A stretch of 64,000 nt of DNA. It comes from Setophaga petechia (Eukaryota > Chordata > Aves > Passeriformes > Parulidae). Of the stretch, positions 9,583 through 19,880 are shown one piece after another (the first letter of the stretch is position 1; every line of letters starts with the position of its first letter). The notes under the pieces were generated by a model. It did not search any database. It was not told the origin of the DNA and saw nothing but the letters and a program-made list of their open reading frames with translations. The position numbers were made by a program, and so were the translations under genes. The stretch lies in NCBI GenBank assembly GCA_024362935.1, contig JANCRA010000065.1, forward strand, positions 1,302,001-1,366,000, in the 5' to 3' direction.

Positions 9583-11425
9583 CCCAGTATGATTCCAGTC
9601 GCTCTCACTGAGATCCCAGTGTAACCCAGTATGGACTCAGCTGCTCTCACTGTGATCCCAGTGTGATCCCAGTTGCTCCCAGCATAATTCCAGATGTTTC
9701 CAGTTCCTCCCATTGTGATCCCAGTTGTCCCAAGAACAGTCCCAGTCCCTCCCAGCAGGGTCCCAGTTGTGCCCAGTTGCCTCCAGGGTAGATTCAGTTT
9801 CCCCCAGCATGGTCCCAGTTGCTCCCAGCATGATCCCAGCTGTTCCCAGTGTGGTTCCAGTGTCCCCAGTATGGTTACAGACACTCCCAGGATGTTTTAG
9901 TTACCTCAGAATGATCCCAGTCTTTCCCAGTTACTCCCAGGTTCCTCTAGCATAATCCCAGTTTCCATCTGTTGCTCAAAGGGTGGTCCCAGTTGCTCCC
10001 AGTATGATCCCAGTTGCCCCAGTTGTAGTCTCAGTCCTCTCAGCACGGTTCCAGTGCCTTCCAGCCGATCCCAGTTGCTCCCAGTGTGTCACATTTTCCT
10101 CCCAGCATGGGCCCAGTAGCTCCCAGTAAGCCCCACTCAGGTTCCATTCACATCCAGTATAATCCCAGTATGAGTGTAGCCACTCCAGTATGATCCCAGT
10201 CACTTGCAGTCTAATCCCAGTTGCTCCCAGTCACTCCCAGTCTGATGCCAGTGCCCCCAGTGTGATCCCAGTTGCTCCCAGCATGGGCCCAGCTGTTCCC
10301 AGTGTGCTTCCATCACTTCCCTGAGGTTACAGACACTCCCAGTATGGTCCCAGTAGGACCCAGTTGCCCCTGCTCAAGTCCCAGTCACTCCCCAGATGAT
10401 CCCAGTCCCTCCCAGCACGGTCCCACTCACTCCCAGTTGCCCCCAGTGTGGTCCCAGTTCTCCCCAGTATGGTCCCAGTTGTTCCCAGTGTGGTTCCAGT
10501 CCCCCCAGTATGGTTACAGACACTCCCAGTACATCCCAGTTGCCCCCAGCATGTCTGTAGTCATTTCCAGGCACTGCCAGTGGCCCCAGTAAGGTGTCAG
10601 TTCTCCCAGTATGATCCCCCAGTCATGCCCAGTATATCCCAGTTGCCTCCAGCATGCATCCAGTCCTTCCCAGTTGCTCCAGTTTGCTTGCAGCATCATC
10701 CCAGTTTCCCTCAGTTGCTCCCAGTAGCCCAAAGTGTGATCCCAGTTGCTCCCTTTCAACCCCAATATGATCCCAGTAAGCTCCAGTTTGATCCCAGTCC
10801 CATGCCAGCCCTCCCAGTGTGGTCCCAGTATAATCCCAGTTGCTTCCAGTCTCTCCCACTATGGTCCCAGCTGCCTCCAGCATGGTTCCAGTTGCTTCCT
10901 AGATCAGCCCAGTCATTCCCAGTATGATGCCATTTCCTGCCAGCGTGCTCCCAGTTGCTCCCAGTCAGGCCCAGTATGGGGGATGATGTGCAGGGTGTGT
11001 TCCCAGTCACTCACAGACACTCCCAGTATTAGTCCAGTCCCTCCCAGTATGATCCAAATCTGAACCCAGTGTGCTCCCAGTCGCTGCCAGTATGAACCAG
11101 TTGTGCTCCACATGGTTCCAGTTGCTCTCTTTCAGCCTCACTTTTGTTCCAGTCCCTCCCAGTATGTCCCAGTGTAGCCCAGTTCCCTCCAGCATGTTCC
11201 CAGTCACTCCCATTTCCCTCCAGTATGATCCCATTTGCTCCCAAGCACTCCCAGTCAGCCTCAGTGTAGTGGCACTCACTGCCAGTATGATCCCAGTCAC
11301 ATCAGCATGCTCCCAGTCATTCCCAGTTGATTCCAGTTGCTCACAGCTGCTCCCAGTCACCCTCAACATAATCCCAGTCGCTCCCAGTACGATCCCAGTC
11401 CAGTCCAGTCCCTGGCAGTGCTGCC
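9583..11425 (-). repeat. CCCAGT minisatellite array A (about 1.8 kb)
   Basis: CCCAGT recurs every 10-14 bases with spacers such as TTGCT and ATGAT. The order of rare variants is shared with array B at 21483, so the arrays were copied as a block. Array A has about 0.2-0.4 kb not seen in B (around 9835-10005 and 11180-11390). Frames through it give Trp/Glu/Gly or Pro/Ser/Val repeats on the two strands and are not genes. The ACTGGG-bearing strand is minus. Confidence 0.9.
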
Positions 11426-11626
11426 ACTGCTGGGATCCCCCAGCCTTGTGTGCGTTCCCCCCTGGTGGATGTGCCGAGAGGACCAAAGGGGAGGGACCAG
11501 GGACGGGGAACTCCTGGGAGGCTTTTTCAGGGCTGAATCTTGGTGTTTGGGAGGTTTTTATGGACCCCAGGTGGCCAGTGACTCGTAGAGATGGACTTGG
11601 GCAGAGGGACCTTCAAACTCAGTGTG
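11426..11626 (+). other. 5' flank or upstream exon region of zinc-finger locus A
   Basis: 11440-11480 matches the start of locus C at 34550-34600. From about 11490 to 11620 it matches locus B at 23395-23525. It lies directly upstream of the LTR insertion. It may include an untranslated exon, but I cannot fix its ends. Confidence 0.4.
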
Positions 11627-12257
11627 TGTTGGGGAAGATGAAACAGGCTTTCCTGTTCCATCAATATGATAAATATGATTGTCTGGCAAAAGATTTTGAG
11701 AATACAGAAACTATAAGCAAGATTGAAATGAAAGCAAGCTTTGATATACCTTAGTTACTGAACAAATGGAAAACAGTGGTGTGGCCTGACTGAACGTAAT
11801 CCCCTTTTGATGAAACAATTCCCTCTGCTTGCAGAAAGGTCCAAGGGTCAGAGCAGACCCTAGTAGCTCAGCAGAAGGGGTCCAAAGAGGAGTTTTTAGG
11901 GTTTAAAATGTAACACAGTATGGTGATGTAATGATTCTTACAGACTTTATGTAAACGCTATAGGATTTGTATCTTGTACTAGACTGGTTAGTGAGAAATA
12001 GAATGTTCAGCACAGAAAGAAGATTTATTGCATTTTAACGGGAACCTTACTCTCTTATGCTCTTCCCCTCTTACTCTCTTATCCTCTACTCCTCTCTACC
12101 CCTCTCTTCTCTCGGGCCTGCCTTGAGCTGTGGCTGGCAGCTCCCAGCAGGGCGCTGCACCCAGGCCCTTTGCAATAAAGCACAAGTTCCACGACCTGGC
12201 TGCAGAGATCTCTCGTCTCCGTCCATCCCGACCATAATACCCCCTGACGCTCCTACA
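11627..12257 (+). mobile_element. LTR inserted in the 5' part of zinc-finger locus A
   Basis: The locus B sequence continues uninterrupted (about 23522-23535) where A carries about 630 extra bases, starting TGTTGGGG and ending TCCTACA. Inside, CAATAAAG at about 12171-12178 is a polyadenylation signal. It is followed by a U5-like tail, so the LTR reads on the plus strand. No clear target-site duplication is seen. The insertion is about 35 bases upstream of the exon at 12291 and so lies in the preceding intron. Confidence 0.65.
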
Positions 12258-12290
12258 AACGTGCTCATCCCTTGTTTTCCCCCAAACCAG

Positions 12291-13517
12291 GATTTCCCAT
12301 TGCCAACCCCTGGGAGGCTGCGAGGAAGAGGAAGATGCCCCAGGACACTGAGGCAGGTGAGGAGGAAGTCAGTGCCCCTTTCCCCTCTGTGCTGCTCCAT
12401 CTCCCAGCCCAGCACGGCCCCGGCTGCAGCACAGCCCTGGGGGGATCTCCTTGCCCTTGCCTGTGGCACGGAGGCAAATCCCATCCTGTCCTTGTCCTTT
12501 CTCGCCCAGAGCAGGAGCTGAGCATGGAGAGCAGGGAGGACAAATGCCCGCGGCAGAACCTGGTGGAAGAGGCCGTTTGGAGCGGCTCCACGGCGCAGGA
12601 AGCCACCGGGGAGGAAAAGGCCCGGAGACGCCGCACGAGGAGGGGCTGCAAACGCAGCTGGCGGGGATGTGAGGGGGAAAGAGCCAGCCTGGGCCGGGAA
12701 GGCGGCCGCAGATGGAGCCAGAGCTCGGAGCTGGTGCTCCATGAGCAGGGTCATGATGGGGAGAAGCCCCACACGTGCAGGGAGTGTGGGAAGAGCTTCA
12801 GGAGGAGCTCCAACCTGATCCAGCACCAGAGAACCCACACGGTGGGAACGGCCCTACGAGTGTGGGGAGTGTGGGAAGAGCTTCACCCAGAGCTCCACCC
12901 TGATCCGTCACCAGAGGAGCCACACTGGGGAACGGCCCTACAAGTGTGATCAGTGCAGGAAGAGGTTTCAGAGCAGCTCCCATCTCCTCCAGCACCAGCG
13001 CACACACACAGAGGAGAGGCCCTTCCGCTGCCCTGACTGCGGGCAGGGCTTCAGGCAGAACGCCCATCTTGTCAGTCACCGATGCATCCACACTGGGGAG
13101 AGGCCGCAAGAGTGTGAGGAATGTGGGAAGAGCTTCAGCCGGAGCTCCACCCTGATCAGCCACCAGAGGACCCACACTGGGGAACGGCCCTACGAGTGTG
13201 GGGAGTGTGGGAAGAGCTTCAGCCAGAGCTCCAGCCTGACCGTGCACCAAAGGATCCACACAGGGGAGAGGCCCTATGAGTGTTCCAAGTGTGGGAAGGG
13301 GTTTCAGATGATGTCCCATCTTATCCAGCACTATTGGATTCACAGAGAGGAGAGGCCCTTCCAATGCCCCGACTGCGGGAAGGGATTCAAGCAAAACTCC
13401 AACCTCATCAACCACAGGCGCATCCACATTGGGGAGAGGCCCTACGAGTGTCCCCAGTGTGGGAAGAGCTTCTCAGACAGCTCTAACTTGACCCAACACC
13501 AACGGAGGCACCGGTAA
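12291..13517 (+). pseudogene. Zinc-finger locus A: C2H2 array of nine fingers, frameshifted
   Basis: Exon 12291-12356 follows a good acceptor (TTTTCCCCCAAACCAG) and has ATG 12335. Intron 12357-12509 is GTGAGG...CCCAG. The main exon opens with a conserved lead ([10 protein letters not shown]..., ATG 12524) seen also in locus C, then C2H2 fingers. Finger 1 (CREC, Cys codon 12776) is in frame. An extra base within 12839-12845 shifts the frame in the linker, and fingers 2-9 run open in the new frame to TAA 13515-13517. The CGEC finger 2 is absent from B and C. A nuclear DNA-binding role is usual for the family. As it stands, translation stops in the wrong frame at 12947-12949. Confidence 0.8.
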
Positions 13518-13600
13518 GGGAAGCCCTGCGAGTGCCCCGAGTGCGGGAAGAGCTTCGTGCGCTGCTCCAGCTCCATCCCCCATTGGAGGAGGCACGCTGG
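13518..13600 (+). pseudogene. Tenth C2H2 finger in frame beyond the stop of locus A
   Basis: Right after CAC CGG TAA the same frame continues into a complete C2H2 finger (CPEC ... HWRRH) and then runs out. Locus C has the same arrangement at 36256-36338. Locus B has lost 24 bases of it. The shared stop predates the duplications. Confidence 0.7.
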
Positions 13601-14590
13601 GCACAGCCCTGGTCACTCACATTCCCTGTGATCCATTTTGGGAACCTGCCTGCTTCTCCATCCCTCTGTACTCCAAAAGCCAATATGGATACATCTGTCA
13701 CCTCAAAACCATTCAAGTCCCACTGAAAATAACTGAATTTTAACCCCAAAAAGCTCAAACCCACGTCAAATTGCTTGTTCCCTTCTCAAGAAAAACTCAA
13801 TCCCAGGCCAAACTCACTCCATTCCACAGCCACCAGGGTGAGATGGGGTTGGGAGGAGATTGGTAGAAGTGGGATCCCAATTTGGAGCGGTGGGATGGGG
13901 ATTGTGTGGGGCTGGGTGTGTGGGATGTATTTGATAACAAATAATACTTTCAGTTACTGGTTTCTGTCCCGTTCATTTTCAGTCAGTTCTGTTTGCAGAG
14001 TGCCACCTTCGCTGCTGGTTAAATTCCTAAAAATTTCCATTTTTAAAGTGGAAACCTCTAAAAATTCGAAACCCAATATCCAAATAAAATCACATCTCCA
14101 GTAAATCTTTTAAAAATAATTTAAATTGTTTTAGAGTTCTTAAGGATGTTATTAAAGTTTAATTGTTTGTTTAAAATGTATGAGAAATTTTAGTGGTGTT
14201 TGGTTTTGTGTTTAGTGTATTTGTAATACGAATTGTTTTACTAAGGTGTGTTAGATTGTATGTTAGTTTTTTTAGATATTTTTTATCTCAAGTATATTAG
14301 TTATTGAGTTAAAACTTTCAAAAGGTATTTCTTGGTATATAATTTGTTTATTTATATGCATTGGTAATATTATAGTAATAGCTGTTGTTTTGGGTTGAGT
14401 CATTGTTGGAGTATTGTAAAGAAGACTTGAGATTTTTCTTTTTCATTTTTATTATAATTTATTTAATTTCCATTTTAATTTTTTTGTTTATAATTTTATT
14501 GCATTTTTTTTTGAGAGGATAGGAAGGAAGTTCAAGGGCAGGAACATTTTTTCCTGGCTGGGAACTGGAATTCCAGACCCTGGGAGTGTG
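13601..14590 (+). other. 3' flank of zinc-finger locus A, shared with locus C
   Basis: It aligns by eye along its length with 36340-37350, including the stretch after ACTCAATCCCA and the AT-rich tail. The polyadenylation signal AATAAA of C (36716) reads AATAAT here (about 13940). There is no coding signal. Confidence 0.6.
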
Positions 14591-14599
14591 TGCAGGACA

Positions 14600-14886
14600 T
14601 CACAGACTGGAATCAAATATGGGCTGGGATCAAATATGGTCTGGGATCACCTGGACTGGGATCACGTGGACGGGGGTCACCTCTACTGGGATCCTCTGGA
14701 TCAGAACTCTCCAGACCGGGATAGCCTGGAGTGGGATCAAATATGGACTGGGACTGTATGGACTGGAACCACACGGACTGGGATAAACTGGACTGAGATT
14801 ATATGGACTGGGATCACCTGGACTGGGACCGTATGGACTGGGATTGCACAGACTGGGATCACACGGACTGGGGAAAAGCTTTGGCT
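14600..14886 (+). repeat. ACTGGG minisatellite downstream of locus A
   Basis: Units of about 20 bases (GACTGGGATCACCTG-type) tandemly repeated. It is homologous to 37365-37710 downstream of locus C and opposite in orientation to the upstream CCCAGT array. Confidence 0.9.
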
Positions 14887-14929
14887 ACCTTTGGCTGCTA
14901 TCCATGCCTGAAGGTGGCCACATCAAGCT

Positions 14930-15420
14930 CTCTTGATCCTGTTTGGGGGTCCCATCCCCCTCTTTTCCCCGCTCTCCCCGCCCCTTCCCCATCGTTCCTC
15001 CGATTCCCAATCCCCTCCCCCGTGCTTGGTTTTGGGGGTTCCAGGCCCCTCCTGCTCCCTTTGGGGTTCCCGACCCCCCTTTGGTTTAATCTGGGGTCCC
15101 CGCGACCCCCGCCCCCCCAGTGCCACCAGTGCGGCCCCCGGCTGTCCCCGCACGCCCCATCCCCATCGCCGGGGTCACCGCCCCCCCGCCCCAAATTCCG
15201 CTCCTGGCAACTGATGAGTCATCAGCGGCAAACGCTCTGATTGGCTGGAAATGGCCCCTGGAGCAGCCGGACAGGGCCCTTTGCAGCCCGAGCTGCCCTT
15301 GTTCCTCTCTGCCCGTGCCCGGGACGCAGCGTGGAGGAGAACGGCAGCGGGGCCCTGCGCGTCCCCGGGCTCAGGGTTTGTGCCGCTTCAGCTCCACGGA
15401 GACGCGGGTAAGTGAAAAAC
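14930..15420 (+). promoter_or_regulatory. GC-rich promoter-like segment with palindromic AP-1 site
   Basis: C-rich sequence leads to a 15-base perfect palindrome CTGATGAGTCATCAG (15211-15225) with a TGAGTCA core, the AP-1/Maf/BATF type. An ATTGG (CCAAT) box lies 15 bases further on. A donor-like GGGTAAGTG occurs at about 15407-15415, so a first exon ending there is possible. No downstream exon on this strand was identified. Confidence 0.4.
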
Positions 15421-15427
15421 CCAAACT

Positions 15428-16215
15428 GTTTATTAAGGGAAAGCGAAGGGAAGGGGTGAGCAGGGAGACAAAAAGAGGGGGTGGGCAGGGCCTGGGGGCC
15501 TCAGGGAAGGAGCTGCCAAGAGGGAGATGGCAGGAGATCCTGGAGCTTCCCACAGGCTCAGCTCTGAGCAGCCAGAGCTGTGCCTGGAGCTCCAGCTGGC
15601 CCGTCCTGCTCTGCAGGTGCTCCCATCTTCAATGGGCACTGGAAATCGCCGATGGACGCTGGTACATCTGATCCAGCAGACGAACAAAGTCCTGCAGATC
15701 TTCTTTCAAAGGTCATCTGAAGCAGTTTGCTCAAGCACGATGGGCTCTCATCTTCCTTCAGGGCTTGAAGAGCTGGAAGAGAGAGGAACAGAGCCAAGGT
15801 TAGAGGCCAGATAGAGGTAATCCAAGGAAAGCCTCCTGCCAGGGCCATCACAGCCGGCTCCTGCTATGGCCAGGAGGGAGCCGGAGACAAGGGCTTGGGC
15901 CGGAAGGTGCTGGCCTCGGCTCCCCCACGTGTCCCTGGCAGCTCTGCGGGCTCTGTCCCCGCCGCCCCCCGGTCCACACAGGGAGCAGAGCCCTCGGCAG
16001 CCCGGGCAGGGATTGCAGCTCCGGGGCCGGGATGTGCAGCTGCCCCGGCGGTGCTCGCTGCCGCGCGGCTGCCCTGACTCACCCTCAGTGAGGAGCTGCA
16101 GCTTCTCCTTCTGCCCCACCGTGAGCGCTCCGGCCAGCCCTGGCAAGACAGAGCCCGTGGCGGCGCCAGGCGGCACAGCTGCCCGGCACGGGCGCTGCCA
16201 GCCCTGCGGCCGCAC
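15428..16215 (-). CDS. Possible minus-strand gene fragment, two exons, unrecognised
   Basis: On the minus strand an open stretch ends at 16083 with a GAGG/GTGAGT donor. A strong polypyrimidine acceptor (TCTCTCTTCCAG) precedes an exon starting at 15772. Joining them keeps one frame (phase 1), reading ...VGQKEKLQLLTE into ALQALKEDESPSCL. AATAAA lies at 15428-15433 on this strand. The exon 3' part is ambiguous: a second frame encodes DFVRLLDQMYQRPSAISS up to a stop, so an indel is possible. I do not recognise the family. The apparent signal peptide of the unspliced ORF is just the translated polypyrimidine tract. Confidence 0.35.
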
Positions 16216-16630
16216 GCCCTCCTGCCCGGGCAGGGCTCCTGCCGGCCCTGCCGCACGCTGCTGCCCGAGGGCTCGGCTGCGGGAGGGCGGTGGCAGCGCC
16301 GAGGGCGGGCGGGGCTGCGGCGGCCCGGGCGGGGCTCCCGCTGGAGCCGGGGCAGCGGCCGGGCCGGGGGCAGGGAGGGGCGCCGGGCTCGGGGCTCAGC
16401 CGTGAACCTGCCGGCCGCCTGTCGCAGGGGCCTCTGCGGGCTCCGCAGCTGCGGCAGGGCCCGGCGCAGGTGCTCGGCCGCTCGGCTCTCGTCCTGCAGC
16501 AGCTGCGGGCAGCGCCGGCACGGAAGGCTCGGCGCGGGCTCTGCCCCTCGGCCGGGCGCTCCCTGCGCCCAGCACCGGCCGAGCCGGCCCGCACGGCCCG
16601 GGGCAGGGAGCGGCGGGGTGTGAAATACAA
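15860..16630. other. CpG-rich block
   Basis: Very GC- and CpG-rich with no repeat unit. It contains the upstream exon of the possible minus-strand gene (ending 16083) and could be its promoter. Its composition resembles 30640-31240. The LTR begins abruptly at 16634. Confidence 0.5.
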
Positions 16631-16633
16631 AGC

Positions 16634-17447
16634 TGTGTTTGGTGTCAGGTACATACAGGCAATGTGGGTATTTGTGACTGCCATATGTGTGGAGACCGAC
16701 CGTGGGACAGTTGTGAATTCTAATAATAACTGAGGAAAATAAAGCATGGAAGAAGGGCTTTGAACCGATCTTTTGCTTGCAATTAGCCTTGGTTGACTTA
16801 GGAGCATTGGAATTAAAGCGTTAGGTATGTTGCTTTTTGCTTGTAGTTAAGCCTTAAAGAGTTCTGCAATAATAACCTTTTGAAGTATAATTTTAGAAAT
16901 TTGCTGGTATCCTTGAAACTATAGCTTTGGAATATATAGAAAGGAAATATGCTTATCTCACGACTTAATAAAGCAGAGAAAAACAGCTTGAGAAAGGAAG
17001 ATGAACATCACCTCAAGGATTTATGGTTTCCACCAAGGGAAGCTGGACATCACTGTTATGAAAAGGTGGACCCACATCTGGGGAGCTGGACTGCACCGGA
17101 TGGGATTTGTCTTTCTTCTTTTGGAAACCGGACCCCACCATCTGGGGATACTCCTTTTGGGATACATCCTGAGAAAAACTAAATCACAAGAGTGGATAGA
17201 ATTGTGACGTAAAGATTGGGAACAGAAACTGCTGATGAGTAAAAATTGGAATAGAAACTGCTGAAAAAGCTGATGACTACCCCTATAAATACCTGTAAGC
17301 CTCAACTATCGATGTGCAGTTGGAGGGAAAATTTCCCCCGCTGTATCCAGCACTGTATTGCTCAAACTTTACCATAATAATTAATAAATTGATTGCTGCT
17401 TGAATATTGGCCTAGTCAAGCTTCCTATTCATAACAAAACCAACACA
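16634..17447 (+). mobile_element. Retroviral LTR, about 814 bp
   Basis: Ends TGTGTTTGGT / ACCAACACA are inverted repeats. A TATA box (CTATAAATAC, about 17282) and a polyadenylation signal (AATAAA, about 17384) are correctly ordered for the plus strand. No internal retroviral sequence adjoins on either side, so it looks like a solo LTR. No convincing target-site duplication is seen. Confidence 0.75.
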
Positions 17448-17700
17448 AGAGGACCTGAAATCATCCTAAATTACTTGGCTTGACCTCAAATTATGCAAAG
17501 AAGCAAAAAACCTACACAAATGGGCCCAAAATCACCAAAAAAAGGGACCCTAAATCACTCACACAAAATTAAATTCACCCACATGGGCCCCAAATCATCC
17601 AAAGGGATCTAAAATCCCCCCTCCAACCCACCACATTGGGCCTCAAATCAGCCCAAGGGGCCTAAAATCCCCCAGACAGGCTGGGAATGGCTGCCAGGGA
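17448..17700. repeat. Degenerate ~30-bp tandem repeat
   Basis: Units resembling GGGCCCCAAATCACCCAAA recur about eight times with heavy divergence, between the LTR and the next GC-rich block (17700-17880, no gene seen). Confidence 0.55.
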
Positions 17701-17889
17701 TCGGAGCCCACCCTAACCCTGCCCAGGCCGGCCCCAAATGCCCCCGAGGGGCCGAGGCTGAGGCCCAGCCCGGGATGGGCTCCGGGCTCGCTCCGGGCCC
17801 TCCGCGTTCGCTCCGGGGAGTTTTGGCCGCGGCCCCGGACGGGCCCGGGCGGGGACTGGGAGGGACCAGGGAGGGCTGGGCAGGGCTGG

Positions 17890-19600
17890 GGCATTTGGGG
17901 CTTTGGGGCTGGGGGAGTTTGTTGGGAGTGCAGGGGCGATTATTGGGGTTTGGGAGAGAAGGATTGGGTTTGGGGGGAGCTGGGGAATTTTGGGGAGTTT
18001 TGGGGGTTTTATTGGCACTTTGGGGGGTGTTTTTCTGGGTGTGATTGGGGGTTTATTGAAATTTTTTGGGTTTTTTTTTTTATTTTTGAGGGGATTACTG
18101 GGGTTTTGTGGGGATTTGTTGAGATTCTCTTAAATTTTTCGGGGTTATATTGGAATTTCTGAGAGATTTTGGGTGGTTTTATTGGAATTGTGGAGGCATT
18201 TAGTGGGATTCTTTGGAGGTCTGGGTTTTTAAAGGAAATTTTTGGGGTTTTGGGGGGATTTTTGTGGGATTTGTGGGGGTTTTGTGGTCTTTTTTGGGTG
18301 GTGCCGGTATTCCTTTGGGTCTTGTGGGAGATTTTGGGGGGTTTCTTGTGGTTTTGGGGACATCTTTGGGGGATTTGTGGGGCCTAATTTGGATTATGGG
18401 GGGTGTTGTTAGGATGTCAAGAGATTGTGTGGGCTTTTATTGGGATTCTAGGGTGTTTTAGAATATGTGACATTAAATTGGGATATCATGAGTTTTATTT
18501 GGATATTCAGGGGTTTTAAGGAGATTTTGGTGCCTCTCAGCCCTTCCCCACCCCCAGGGATAGCCCCAAAGCCCCCCCAGACCACACAAGGCCCCCCAAA
18601 ATTCCACAAAATATACCCCAAAGCCCCTAAAAATCACAATAAAATGCTCCAAAATACCAGAGAATCCCACAAAATCCCAGTGGAACTCACCAAAGTTAAA
18701 CTCCCAAAAATTTCAATAAACCCCCCAAAAAATGAAACCCTACCTAAACCTCAATAAAATCCCCCAAAATCCCAAATGCCCAAATCTATATACCCCCCAT
18801 AATCCTGTAATCCCTCAAAACTCAATAATTGTCTCCAAAAACTCAATAATTCCCCCTAAACTCCCAGCAAAACCCCCCAAAACCCAAAAAAGCCCTGCCA
18901 AATTTCCCAAAGCCCTCCGAAAAATCGCCTCAAAAATGCCCCAAAATGCCAAAAAATCCCCACAAAATCTCAACCGCCCCCCAAGCCCCTCTGAAGATCT
19001 CAAACTGTCCCAAAATTCCCCAAATCCTCAAAACAGACCCCCAAAATCCTCCCCTAACCCCCCCAGACTCAGTGGGGCCGTCCTGGATCAGGGGGCACCG
19101 GCCGGTGGAACAGGAGCCACTTCAGGGGGCCCTCGGAGCTTTTTGGGGAGGGGGCACCATGGGAGACCCCCCAAAAACCGGGGGGGGGAGGGGGGGGAAC
19201 CCCTGCTGTGCCCTCTGCCCCTGAAACCCCCAGACCCCGGTTCAGGGTGGGCCTGGGACCCCCCCGGGACCCCCAAATCTCCCCCGGGACCCCTCCAGGA
19301 ACCCCAAACCACCCAGAGCCCCCCCAAGGATAGCCCAGGACCCCCCTGAGAGCCCCCAGACCCTTCTCAAGACCCCACCCAGGAGCCCTCCAGGTCCCCC
19401 CAGACCCCTCCCGAAAACCCCCCAAGACCGTCTCAAGACCCCCCAGATTCTCCCAAGACCTGTCTACAATCCCTCTCCAAAACCCCCCAGACCCTCCCAC
19501 AACCTGCCCCCCCCCGATGGGTCCTTCTTAGGACACATCCGCACCCCCCCAGACCCCCCCCACACCCCCCCGGACCCCCCCCCCCCCCCCCCCCCCCCCG
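17890..19600. repeat. Left arm of palindrome B
   Basis: Second copy of 5945-7640: G/T-rich to about 18535, then A/C- and C-rich. It keeps the same junction after the phrase TTGGTGCCTCTCAGCCCTTC. A run of 25 C at 19575-19599 sits at its inner end (about ten in A). It is clearly duplicated DNA with indels. Confidence 0.7.
19069..19230 (-). other. Shared exon-like segment, copy 3 (palindrome B, left)
   Basis: Same conserved segment as copy 2, pointing left. The PLKWLLFHRPVP reading ends in the same TGA context. Confidence 0.4.
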
Positions 19601-19880
19601 ATCCCCTCTCAGGCCCCTCCCGCTCCTGTCCTGAGCCCGGGGGGTCCCGGCGGCAGCGGGGGAGGGGGGCACCGCTTCCGGCTCGCGTCTGATTGGCTGT
19701 GGCGGCGCGGGGGAGGCCGGCGTTGCTGAGGGGAGCTGCACCGTGATTGGGTAATTTGGGAAAGTGTAGTGCGATGATTGGTTGGATTGGCCAGGCGTGC
19801 CGCTATTGGCTGAGGGAGCCCGCGCGCACGGCCGTTGCGGGAGATTGTGAGGGGAGAGCGGTTGAGGAGCTCAGGTTGGG
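19601..19880. promoter_or_regulatory. CpG-rich bidirectional promoter at the centre of palindrome B
   Basis: Five ATTGG boxes (19692, 19746, 19777, 19786, 19805) and CTTCCGG (about 19675) match the order in palindrome A about 11.98 kb upstream, so the control layout was kept after duplication. Confidence 0.6.

Noticed and set aside
9583..11425. CRISPR-like array because of short regular repeats
   Set aside because: Units are imperfect, spacers are themselves repeats, and the context is vertebrate with no cas genes.
9372..11486. ORFs encoding Trp/Glu/Gly or Pro/Ser/Val repeats, and their copies at 21440-23096
   Set aside because: They are frames of the CCCAGT minisatellite, open on both strands because the unit lacks stops.
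15558..15851. Minus-strand ORF with an apparent signal peptide, a possible small secreted protein
   Set aside because: The hydrophobic start is the translation of a polypyrimidine tract ending in TTCCAG, so it is intron acceptor sequence, not a signal peptide.
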